This document shows, piece by piece, positions 1-5,629 of a stretch of DNA of 18,513 nt; positions within the stretch are counted from its first letter, which is position 1; every line of letters begins with the position of its first letter. The notes beneath the pieces were generated by a model. That model was given only the letters and a program-made list of their open reading frames with translations, searched no databases and was not told the origin of the DNA. Location of the stretch: assembly GCA_017560305.1 (NCBI GenBank), contig JAFYOF010000113.1, forward strand, positions 1-18,513, in the 5' to 3' direction. Source of the stretch: Alistipes sp. Lineage in GTDB: Bacteria > Bacteroidota > Bacteroidia > Bacteroidales > Rikenellaceae. Made by a program: the position numbers and the translations under genes.

Positions 1-54
1 GTCGTTACGCTTGCTCTCAAAATGCTCATTTACGCTAAGTAAACTCCGCTTTTT

Positions 55-90
55 CGAGCTTCGCAAGCCTAAAATTAGCTCTTGTTATAC
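55..90 (+). repeat. Dispersed motif, copy 1 (3' flank of an unseen gene)
   Basis: About 36 bp that recur with few changes at 5435-5471. The shared core reads GCAAGCC, then AAA/AAG, then ATTAGCTCTTGTT, then TAC. Both copies lie on the plus strand a short distance before a rho-independent terminator (109-141 here, 5487-5518 for the other). That suggests a 3'-UTR element or a dispersed repeat rather than coding sequence. The 54 bases before it show no similarity to the flank of the second copy. Confidence 0.55.
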
Positions 91-108
91 AACTTCTTAA
101 TAGTAAGA

Positions 109-141
109 GGGTGCCAACAGACTTGTTGGACACCCCCTTTT
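109..141 (+). terminator. Rho-independent terminator of a plus-strand gene left of the window
   Basis: The arms GGGTGCCAACA and TGTTGGACACCC pair over 11 bp with one bulged A and a short loop, followed on the plus strand by CCTTTTCTT. On the minus strand no T-run follows, so it serves a plus-strand transcript entering from the left better than the acyl-CoA ligase gene that converges on it. Confidence 0.6.
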
Positions 142-159
142 CTTGTTGTCTATACCCTA

Positions 160-1863
160 TTAGTTGAGGTTGAGGCGCTCAGCGCTATAAAGGTAACGCT
201 TGATGCTTCGCTTAGGGGTCTTAACGAACTCCTCACGATGGATAACGATGTTGGCAATCTTCTCGTACGATGCCACCATACCGTTAAGATCCTGAAGGTT
301 CTTGTCCATAATCTCCTGCAAGTTGTCGAGGTTGATACCCTCGGCCGTAGCAAGCTCATAATCAGGTACTACGAGCGCTGTGAGGCGACCATTGTTCTCG
401 ATAACGAGTGACTCGGCAACCATATAGAGGTTGTTCAAGCGCTCCTCGATCTCCTCAGGGTAGATGTTCTGGCCAGAACCAGAGAGAATCATAGTCTTGC
501 AACGACCACGGATGTAGAGCGTGCCGTCCTCGTCCATAGTACACATATCGCCTGTGTGGAGCCAGCCGTCCTCGTCGAGTACTGCCTTTGTAGCCTCCTC
601 ATTCTTGTAGTAGCCCTTCATCACGTGCTCACCGCGCACGAGCAACTCGCCAGGGATGTTCTGTGGGTCACGCGAGGTGATCTTACCCTCGAGGAGGTAT
701 GGTGGGAGGATGCGACCGCAAGAGCCAGCCTTGAAGTTTGCTGGATCCTCGAAGCTGATGAGTGGTGCGCACTCGGTCATACCGTAACCCACTGTGATTG
801 GGAACTTAATGGTGCGAAGGAAGTCCTCGGTCTCGCTGTTAAGCGCGGCACCGCCGACGATGAAGATCTCGACACAACCACCGAACTGCTCGATGAGCTT
901 CGACTTGATAGTCGAGTAGATAGCGGTGTTGATGAGTGGAATACGCATAGCGATGCTCATAGGGCCCTTCTCAAGGAGAGGAAGGATGCTCTTACGATAT
1001 ACCTTTTCGAGGATGAGAGGCACTGAGCAAATAATGTTTGGACGGGTCTGCTTCATCGCCTCGACAAGAATCTTTGGTGAAGGGATGCGTCCAAGGAGTG
1101 TGATGTGGGCACCGCAAGCCAGCTGTGCCAAGAAGTCGAAGGTACAACCGTAGGCGTGTGCCAATGGGAGGAACGAGAGTGTGCGGCCACCTCTACGGAA
1201 GTAGTGATTGCCGGTCTCTGGGCTAACCATATCCATTGCAAACTGCACATTACCGGTAAGGTTGTTAACGGTAAGCATTACGCCCTTCGATGAACCTGTG
1301 GTACCAGAGGTGTAGTTGAGCAAGCAAACGCTGTCGTTTGGCACCTCAGGGTACTTAATATCCTCGATGCTGAAGCCGTTAGGGTATGCTACACGGTAGT
1401 GAGCGAGGATGTTGCTCATATACGAAGTGAGCTTGTTGCCCTCCTTCTCGTAGATAACATGGTAGTCGGTGAGCGAGAATGCCGCAGCGATACCAGGAAT
1501 CTGCTCGCCCTCGATGTCGTCCCAGAAGTTGTCACCGAGGAAGAGGAGCTTACTCTCCGAGTGGTTAACAATGTTGATGATATCGTTAGGGTTGAAGTCC
1601 TGAAGGATAGGCACGATAACAGCACCATAGGTAATTGTTGCGATGTAGCTTATGCACCAGCGAGTGTTGTTGCGGCCTACGAGTGCAATCTTATCGCCAG
1701 CTTCGATACCAGCCTCTTTGAAGAGGAGGTGGAGTTTGGCAATCTCCTTGGCTACCTCGTAGTACGAGAATGTCTCGCCCTTGAAGTAGTCGGTCAAAGC
1801 AGACATCTCGCGGTTATTACGGAAGCTCTGCTCGTAAATCTTGATTAAGTTTCTTTCCAACAT
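160..1863 (-). CDS. AMP-binding long-chain acyl-CoA ligase (FadD-like)
   Basis: A 567-residue member of the ANL adenylate-forming superfamily. By family it activates a carboxylic acid, most likely a long-chain fatty acid, with ATP to an acyl-adenylate and then to acyl-CoA in the cytoplasm. Visible motifs are the phosphate-binding loop YTSGTTGSSKG near residue 185, GYGMTECAP near 360, the HTGD motif near 435 (ATP ribose contact), and a C-terminal KTPKRSIKRYLY segment where the adenylation lysine is expected. Length fits bacterial long-chain ligases. There is no signal peptide. The ATG at 1863 is supported by a Bacteroidetes-type promoter at 1898-1928, leaving a leader of about 30 nt. It is monocistronic here. 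The acyl-CoA dehydrogenase at the right end could use its products, but the two are 15 kb apart. Exact substrate chain length cannot be told from sequence. Confidence 0.9.
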   Translation of the reverse strand: MLERNLIKIYEQSFRNNREMSALTDYFKGETFSYYEVAKEIAKLHLLFKEAGIEAGDKIALVGRNNTRWCISYIATITYGAVIVPILQDFNPNDIINIVNHSESKLLFLGDNFWDDIEGEQIPGIAAAFSLTDYHVIYEKEGNKLTSYMSNILAHYRVAYPNGFSIEDIKYPEVPNDSVCLLNYTSGTTGSSKGVMLTVNNLTGNVQFAMDMVSPETGNHYFRRGGRTLSFLPLAHAYGCTFDFLAQLACGAHITLLGRIPSPKILVEAMKQTRPNIICSVPLILEKVYRKSILPLLEKGPMSIAMRIPLINTAIYSTIKSKLIEQFGGCVEIFIVGGAALNSETEDFLRTIKFPITVGYGMTECAPLISFEDPANFKAGSCGRILPPYLLEGKITSRDPQNIPGELLVRGEHVMKGYYKNEEATKAVLDEDGWLHTGDMCTMDEDGTLYIRGRCKTMILSGSGQNIYPEEIEERLNNLYMVAESLVIENNGRLTALVVPDYELATAEGINLDNLQEIMDKNLQDLNGMVASYEKIANIVIHREEFVKTPKRSIKRYLYSAERLNLN

Positions 1864-1897
1864 ATAATCTTGGTTTTGAAAATGTCATTTTCTTCCG

Positions 1898-1928
1898 CAA
1901 AGATATAACTTTTTTGCAAGTAACGAAA
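1898..1928 (-). promoter_or_regulatory. Promoter of the acyl-CoA ligase gene
   Basis: On the minus strand a -7 box TATCTTTG (1905 to 1898) stands 19 bp after a -33-like TTTC (1928 to 1925). This matches the Bacteroidetes TTTG / TAnnTTTG promoter except for the last base of the -33 box. Confidence 0.65.
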
Positions 1929-2117
1929 CTATTCTTCCGATTTTCTAATGCGTACAAATGCGTAAAAGAGGCTTGTTATGTTGTAAATCGTTGATAATTA
2001 TCGGTATTATGGATGTGCTATGCGTAAATTTTATTGTATCTATTTTTCCATAAGTAAAGTCTTTTAGCCTCTAAATATTGCCTTTTGCCCCTTTTTGTGC
2101 TACGATGGCGCATATAC

Positions 2118-2149
2118 AAAAAAAAGAGGATAAGCCTCTGCTTATCCTC
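2118..2149 (-). terminator. Terminator of tRNA-Arg
   Basis: A perfect 9-bp stem (GAGGATAAG with CTTATCCTC, 6-nt loop) is followed on the minus strand by a run of at least eight T. It lies directly downstream of the tRNA. Confidence 0.85.
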
Positions 2150-2154
2150 CGATG

Positions 2155-2226
2155 TAGCCCCTCCGGGACTCGAACCCGGATTTAAGGTTTAGGAAACCTT
2201 CGTTCTATCCCTTGAACTAAAGAGCC
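2155..2226 (-). tRNA. tRNA-Arg (anticodon CCU)
   Basis: The minus strand folds as a complete 72-nt cloverleaf without encoded CCA. It has a 7-bp acceptor stem with several G-U pairs, a D arm GTTC/GAAC, an anticodon stem AAGGT/ACCTT with loop TTCCTAA (anticodon CCT), a T arm CCGGG/CCCGG with loop TTCGAGT, and discriminator A. It reads AGG codons. It has its own promoter (2237-2266) and terminator (2118-2149), so it is a single-gene unit between the acyl-CoA ligase and the rplU-rpmA operon. Confidence 0.93.
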
Positions 2227-2236
2227 GTCGAACATA

Positions 2237-2266
2237 CAAAGATAGTGAAAAAATGCGAATCTCAAA
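2237..2266 (-). promoter_or_regulatory. Promoter of tRNA-Arg
   Basis: Minus-strand -7 box TATCTTTG (2244 to 2237) and -33 box TTTG (2266 to 2263) are 18 bp apart. The -7 box lies about 10 bp before the mature tRNA 5' end. The -33 box is inside a 10-bp inverted repeat (2261-2296). Confidence 0.7.
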
Positions 2267-2296
2267 TAGTATGCTTGAGAAATATTACTATTTGAG
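2261..2296. repeat. 10-bp inverted repeat over the tRNA-Arg -33 box
   Basis: CTCAAATAGT (2261-2270) and ACTATTTGAG (2287-2296) are perfect reverse complements with a 16-bp spacer. The left arm contains the CAAA complement of the tRNA promoter -33 box. It could be an operator, a DNA cruciform or a fail-safe hairpin behind the rpmA terminator. Confidence 0.7.
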
Positions 2297-2306
2297 CCGC
2301 ACAGAC

Positions 2307-2330
2307 AAAAAAAAGAGAGCCGAAGCTCTC
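2307..2330 (-). terminator. Terminator of rplU-rpmA
   Basis: GAGAGC and GCTCTC form a 6-bp stem with a TTCG tetraloop on the minus strand, followed by eight T. It starts about 35 bp after the rpmA stop. Confidence 0.88.
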
Positions 2331-2366
2331 CTTTTCTTGTGTAAGCATTGTTGCGTTGCCGACTAA

Positions 2367-2627
2367 TTACTCAGCCATTGGAACTACGCTAACAAATGAC
2401 TTGCCAGACGACTTCTTGCAGAAGCTAACTGTACCGTCAACCAATGCAAAAAGAGTGTGGTCCTTACCCATACCCACGTTCTCACCTGGGTTGTGTACTG
2501 TGCCTCGCTGACGAACGATAATGTTACCCGCCTTAGCGAACTGACCACCGAAAAGCTTTACACCGAGTCGCTTGCTCTCTGACTCACGGCCGTTCTTAGA
2601 ACTACCAACACCTTTTTTGTGTGCCAT
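2367..2627 (-). CDS. rpmA: 50S ribosomal protein L27
   Basis: An 86-residue L27, full length for the family. It opens [16 protein letters not shown], followed by the conserved stretch with IIVRQRGT and [19 protein letters not shown]27 sits at the peptidyl-transferase centre, where its N-terminal tail reaches the tRNA acceptor ends. The mature N-terminus here starts directly with AHKKG, without the cleaved extension known from Firmicutes. It is second in the operon, 21 bp after rplU, the classical L21-L27 arrangement. Confidence 0.98.
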   Translation of the reverse strand: MAHKKGVGSSKNGRESESKRLGVKLFGGQFAKAGNIIVRQRGTVHNPGENVGMGKDHTLFALVDGTVSFCKKSSGKSFVSVVPMAE

Positions 2628-2648
2628 TTTCTACTACAGTTTTAGGGT

Positions 2649-2960
2649 TTAACAATTAATCTCCTCAACGAGAACCTGCGTCAGATACTGACGGTGACCG
2701 TTACACTTCTGGTAGCCTGTTCTACGCTTCTTCTTGAAAACAAGAACCTTGTCATCCTTAAGGTGCTTGAGGATCTTGCACTTCACTGTGGCGCCTTCTA
2801 CAACAGGTGCACCAACCTTAACCTGACCGTCGTTGTCTACAAGCAGGACTTTGTCGAAGCTCAAAGACGAGTTTTCCTCGCCCTGGAGACGGTGAACATA
2901 GAGCTTACGACCCTTTTCAGCCTTGAACTGCTGACCTGCGATTTCTACTATTACGTACAT
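2649..2960 (-). CDS. rplU: 50S ribosomal protein L21
   Basis: A 103-residue L21, normal length. It begins [22 protein letters not shown] and carries the family signature near the C-terminus ([16 protein letters not shown]), which binds 23S rRNA. It is the first gene of the rplU-rpmA operon, with a well-formed promoter at 2991-3021 and a leader of about 25-30 nt. Confidence 0.98.
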   Translation of the reverse strand: MYVIVEIAGQQFKAEKGRKLYVHRLQGEENSSLSFDKVLLVDNDGQVKVGAPVVEGATVKCKILKHLKDDKVLVFKKKRRTGYQKCNGHRQYLTQVLVEEINC

Positions 2961-2990
2961 TTAATCTAAAAATTGAATGTTTAGCGGCTG

Positions 2991-3021
2991 CAAATGTACG
3001 AAATTATTTCCATTCTGCAAA
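2991..3021 (-). promoter_or_regulatory. Promoter of rplU-rpmA
   Basis: Minus-strand -33 box TTTG (3021 to 3018), 19-bp spacer, -7 box TACATTTG (2998 to 2991). This is a full match to the Bacteroidetes consensus. Confidence 0.8.
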
Positions 3022-3087
3022 CTATTACGCTAAAACTTTAGCCCCTTTTGCTCGATTTGTGTCGAAATAGTACCTATTTATATAGCA

Positions 3088-3116
3088 AGGGCAGCAAGCT
3101 GCGTGCCTGCTGCCCT
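3088..3116. terminator. Hairpin downstream of the outer-membrane protein gene
   Basis: AGGGCAGCA (3088-3096) and TGCTGCCCT (3108-3116) pair perfectly over 9 bp with an 11-nt loop, about 20 bp after the stop of the barrel gene. The T-run on the minus strand is poor, so termination may be weak or aided by another factor. Confidence 0.5.
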
Positions 3117-3136
3117 CGGTTTTGTCTATTCGTGGC

Positions 3137-3676
3137 TTAGAAGTAGTACTTGAACGAAACGGTAGGGTTAACGCCGAGGTTGAAGCCTACGCCACCCATA
3201 GTCACGCCATACTTGCTTAGTGCTACGACATTTAGCGAAACGAGGTTAGCGCTAAAGCCGAAGTGCTCCGATGGGCGGAACTCGAGGCTAAAGAGCTCTA
3301 AACCAAGTGCAAAGCCAGGGATTGCCATACCTTCGGTAGCGGCAAGTGCAAAGCCGACGCTAAGGCCTGGGGTGTAGTACAAGCCGTCGCAGAGGCGTGC
3401 GTAGTATGCGAAGTTAGGTGCAATGGTGAAGGTATGAGTGCCTGCGCTAAGCTCATAGCCGATGCTTGCGCCAAGTCGGAAGTTCTTACCTACGAAGTAG
3501 CCAAATTCTGGTGCGAAGCCGATGCCTGCTGCCACGCCGCCATCGCCATCGGTTGTTCCTGCCGACTGGATTGTGAGGCCGATGTTGCCACCGATGTATT
3601 TGTCGCCCTTGTTCTGGGCAAATGCTGCGCTGCTGCATAGAAGCGCCACAACGAGGAGGGTGAGAAATCTCTTCAT
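3137..3676 (-). CDS. Small outer-membrane beta-barrel protein
   Basis: A 179-residue exported protein. MKRFLTLLVVALLCSSAAFAQ is a clear Sec signal peptide, with cleavage expected after AFA. The rest alternates short hydrophobic and polar stretches rich in G, Y and F (for example GYFVGKNFRLGASIGYEL), as in 8-stranded barrels of the OMP_b-brl type. It ends SFKYYF, and a terminal aromatic residue is the usual barrel-assembly (BAM) signal. By family it would sit in the outer membrane. No ligand or function can be inferred. It is monocistronic, with promoter 3718-3748 and hairpin 3088-3116. Confidence 0.82.
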   Translation of the reverse strand: MKRFLTLLVVALLCSSAAFAQNKGDKYIGGNIGLTIQSAGTTDGDGGVAAGIGFAPEFGYFVGKNFRLGASIGYELSAGTHTFTIAPNFAYYARLCDGLYYTPGLSVGFALAATEGMAIPGFALGLELFSLEFRPSEHFGFSANLVSLNVVALSKYGVTMGGVGFNLGVNPTVSFKYYF

Positions 3677-3717
3677 ATTTATTCCTGTTTATTGGTTAAT
3701 GTTCGCGTTACTTAAAA

Positions 3718-3748
3718 CAAATATACGATAATTTGCAGACAATGCAAA
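3718..3748 (-). promoter_or_regulatory. Promoter of the outer-membrane barrel gene
   Basis: Minus-strand TTTG (3748 to 3745), 19-bp spacer, TATATTTG (3725 to 3718). This is a full consensus match, about 40 bp before the ATG. Confidence 0.8.
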
Positions 3749-3898
3749 ATTTTTCGCAACGAACATCTCCCTCGGTGTCGCTACTTGGTGCTTAGATTAG
3801 GCCGTGGCATACTTTTCGTAGCGGTCGTGGCGTTTGTTTCGTAGGGAGAGGTGCAAGCCTCTCAGGGTCACCAAGCGAGGAACTTCGTGGTGCGAGAT

Positions 3899-3930
3899 AT
3901 TGCATATGTCGAAATAGTTTTGTATCTTTG
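3899..3930 (+). promoter_or_regulatory. Promoter of cysQ
   Basis: ATTG (3899-3902), 20-bp spacer, TATCTTTG (3923-3930). Transcription would start around 3934-3937, which either makes the ATG at 3937 leaderless or gives a leader of about 75 nt before the ATG at 4012. Confidence 0.7.
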
Positions 3931-4011
3931 AAAAAAATGAGCATTATGATAGGTAAGGAGTCTAACGCCTCAAACAACCCAATCCCCACAAATGTTATTG
4001 AACCTCATATT

Positions 4012-4821
4012 ATGGAGTACCTAATCGTACGCCAGCTTAATGCTGCGGTGCGTGCTGGTGCTGCTATAATGAAGATTTACAAGGGCGATACGGACTACGA
4101 CATATCGCTCAAGAGCGACCTTACGCCCATAACCATCGCCGACCGCTTGGCGCATAACACCATCAAGAGCGAGCTGGGCGAGACGCGCATACCGATACTA
4201 TCGGAGGAGGGTAGACAGATGCGCTACGATGAGCGTTGTAATTGGGAACTCTTCTGGCTTGTTGACCCGCTCGACGGTACGGTGGAGTTTATCAAGGGCA
4301 ACAACGAGTTTACGGTAAACATCGCCCTGATGCAGAATAATAGGTGTGTGAGTGCCATTATATTCGTGCCATATCACAATAAGATGTATATCGCAGTGCG
4401 TGGTCGTGGTGCGTGGGTGATGAATGGCGTGGCGCCTGACGAGGGTGCAGATTATAACTATGCTCAGATTGAGGAGAAGATGGAGGCTCTGCCTTTGGCG
4501 GAAGCTGCGCACCAGCACTATCGTGTGGCGGTGTCGCGCTCGCACCAGACAGAGGAGACGCATAGCCATATTGATGGCCTCAAGGTCGACCACCCTGATA
4601 TTGAGATTGTTGAGCAGGGTAGCTCCTATAAATTCTGCCTCCTTGCTGAAGGTTCGGTGGACTACTATATCCGCACCACGCAGACATCGGAGTGGGATAC
4701 CGCCGCGGGTGAGCTTATCCTTGCCGAGGCGGGTGGCTCGACACTATCATACCCCGAGGGGGAGCCGCTGCTTTACAACAAGGAGTCGCTCTATAACCCT
4801 TGGTTTGTGGCGCGCAGATAG
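4012..4821 (+). CDS. cysQ: 3'(2'),5'-bisphosphate nucleotidase CysQ
   Basis: A member of the inositol-monophosphatase fold. By family CysQ removes the 3'-phosphate from 3'-phosphoadenosine 5'-phosphate to give AMP, clearing a by-product of sulfate assimilation and acyl-carrier-protein turnover; it needs Mg2+ and is lithium-sensitive. Metal-binding motifs are all visible: SEEG (residues 64-67), VDPLDGT (84-90), and EWDTAAG (227-233). GSSYKFCLLAEG before the last motif is typical of CysQ. The ATG at 4012 (269 aa) aligns with the usual CysQ N-terminus. An in-frame ATG at 3937 would add 25 residues without family similarity, but the promoter position makes it possible. Single gene, terminator at 4887-4924. 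Confidence 0.92.
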   Translation: MEYLIVRQLNAAVRAGAAIMKIYKGDTDYDISLKSDLTPITIADRLAHNTIKSELGETRIPILSEEGRQMRYDERCNWELFWLVDPLDGTVEFIKGNNEFTVNIALMQNNRCVSAIIFVPYHNKMYIAVRGRGAWVMNGVAPDEGADYNYAQIEEKMEALPLAEAAHQHYRVAVSRSHQTEETHSHIDGLKVDHPDIEIVEQGSSYKFCLLAEGSVDYYIRTTQTSEWDTAAGELILAEAGGSTLSYPEGEPLLYNKESLYNPWFVARR

Positions 4822-4886
4822 GGGTTAAATTGGGGCCTTAGAGGCGAAAGAGGTTGGTCCGACACATATATATTATATAGTATAGC

Positions 4887-4924
4887 AACCGCGTATTGAT
4901 TTTATCGATACGCGGTTCGTTTTT
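4887..4924 (+). terminator. Terminator of cysQ
   Basis: The arms 4887-4900 and 4904-4917 pair over 14 bp with one G-T pair and a TTT loop (outer part AACCGCGTAT with ATACGCGGTT), then CGTTTTT. Confidence 0.85.
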
Positions 4925-4929
4925 ATCTG

Positions 4930-4961
4930 TTTGATAGATTGAAAAGTTTGCTCTATTTTTG
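4930..4961 (+). promoter_or_regulatory. Promoter of the thioredoxin gene
   Basis: TTTG (4930-4933), 20-bp spacer, TATTTTTG (4954-4961). Leader of about 35-40 nt before the ATG at 5002. Confidence 0.78.
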
Positions 4962-5001
4962 CAGTGTAGAAATGAAACAATAACTTAAAAACGATAATAC
5001 T

Positions 5002-5361
5002 ATGTCAGCATTACATTTAACAAAGGGTGGTTTTGAGAACCGCATCGCAAAGATAGATACTATGGCAACCGATTGGAAGTTCCTTGGTCAGCGCCCAGCA
5101 CTCATCGACTTCTACGCATCGTGGTGCTCACCTTGCCAGCGCCTCCTGCCTATCATCGAGGAGCTTGCAGCGGAGTACGAGGGTAAGGTTGATATTTACA
5201 AGGTCGATGTCGACGCTGAGCAGGACTTGGCAGCACTCTTCCGTGTGCGCTCGATACCTACGCTCGTCTATATCCCAATGGATGGCAAGCCTATTGTCGA
5301 GCCAGGTGGCCGCTCAAAGGCAGACCTTAAGGCATTGATCGAGGAGCGTCTCCTCAAGTAG
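5002..5361 (+). CDS. Thioredoxin-family protein, cytoplasmic
   Basis: A 119-residue single-domain thioredoxin fold. The redox motif is WCSPC (residues 41-45) inside DFYASWCSPC, followed by the conserved cis-proline region SIPTLVYI. Canonical thioredoxins have WCGPC; Ser in place of Gly is a tolerated variant that can shift redox potential. There is no signal peptide, so the protein is cytoplasmic and probably reduced by thioredoxin reductase. The N-terminus is about 10 residues longer than E. coli TrxA. It is monocistronic, with its own promoter and terminator. The neighbouring cysQ also belongs to sulfur metabolism, but the two are separately transcribed. Whether it is the main thioredoxin cannot be told from here. 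Confidence 0.9.
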   Translation: MSALHLTKGGFENRIAKIDTMATDWKFLGQRPALIDFYASWCSPCQRLLPIIEELAAEYEGKVDIYKVDVDAEQDLAALFRVRSIPTLVYIPMDGKPIVEPGGRSKADLKALIEERLLK

Positions 5362-5434
5362 TGCCTCATCGAGTAGAAAAGCATTTATAGTTAAGTTAGA
5401 AAGTGTATATTAAGTTTGTAGAGAGGTCGTATAG

Positions 5435-5471
5435 CGAGGCTACGCAAGCCAAAGATTAGCTCTTGTTTTAC
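5435..5471 (+). repeat. Dispersed motif, copy 2 (thioredoxin 3' UTR)
   Basis: Second copy of the motif at 55-90, about 31 of 36 positions identical apart from a one-base gap. It lies between the thioredoxin stop and its terminator. Its start (GGCT, loop, AGCC) can form a 4-bp hairpin; copy 1 can form a similar but differently composed one. Confidence 0.55.
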
Positions 5472-5486
5472 GATCTTTCGGGTTGA

Positions 5487-5518
5487 GGGGCTGGCCGTAA
5501 GGTCGGCCTCCTTTCTTT
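5487..5518 (+). terminator. Terminator of the thioredoxin gene
   Basis: GGGGCTGGCC and GGTCGGCCTC pair over 10 bp (three G-T pairs) around a GTAA loop, followed by CTTTCTTTT. Confidence 0.7.
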
Positions 5519-5573
5519 TATAGTCGCAGCCGTCGCAACGCAAAACTCACCACTTGTCTGCCGCATTGCGCAT

Positions 5574-5608
5574 AAAAAAACTACCCCGCAGGAGCCCTGC
5601 GGGGTAGT
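5574..5608 (-). terminator. Terminator of the DUF4988-type lipoprotein gene
   Basis: A perfect 13-bp stem (ACTACCCCGCAGG with CCTGCGGGGTAGT, 3-nt loop) followed on the minus strand by seven T. It is about 20 bp after the stop codon. Confidence 0.93.
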
Positions 5609-5629
5609 CGTTATTGTCGGGTGTTTGGT

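Noticed and set aside
109..141. Terminator of the acyl-CoA ligase gene on the minus strand
   Set aside because: The hairpin is followed by a T-run only on the plus strand.
556..1848. Long plus-strand frames opposite the acyl-CoA ligase gene (556-1026, 1399-1848)
   Set aside because: Antisense shadows of a clearly conserved minus-strand gene.
3749..3898. Possible small RNA or gene between the barrel gene and cysQ (TTGGTG/CACCAA and GAGAGG/CCTCTC inverted repeats, and a 65-codon minus frame at 3792-3989)
   Set aside because: Only short stems, no promoter of its own beyond that of cysQ, and the frame overlaps the cysQ promoter. Not supported.
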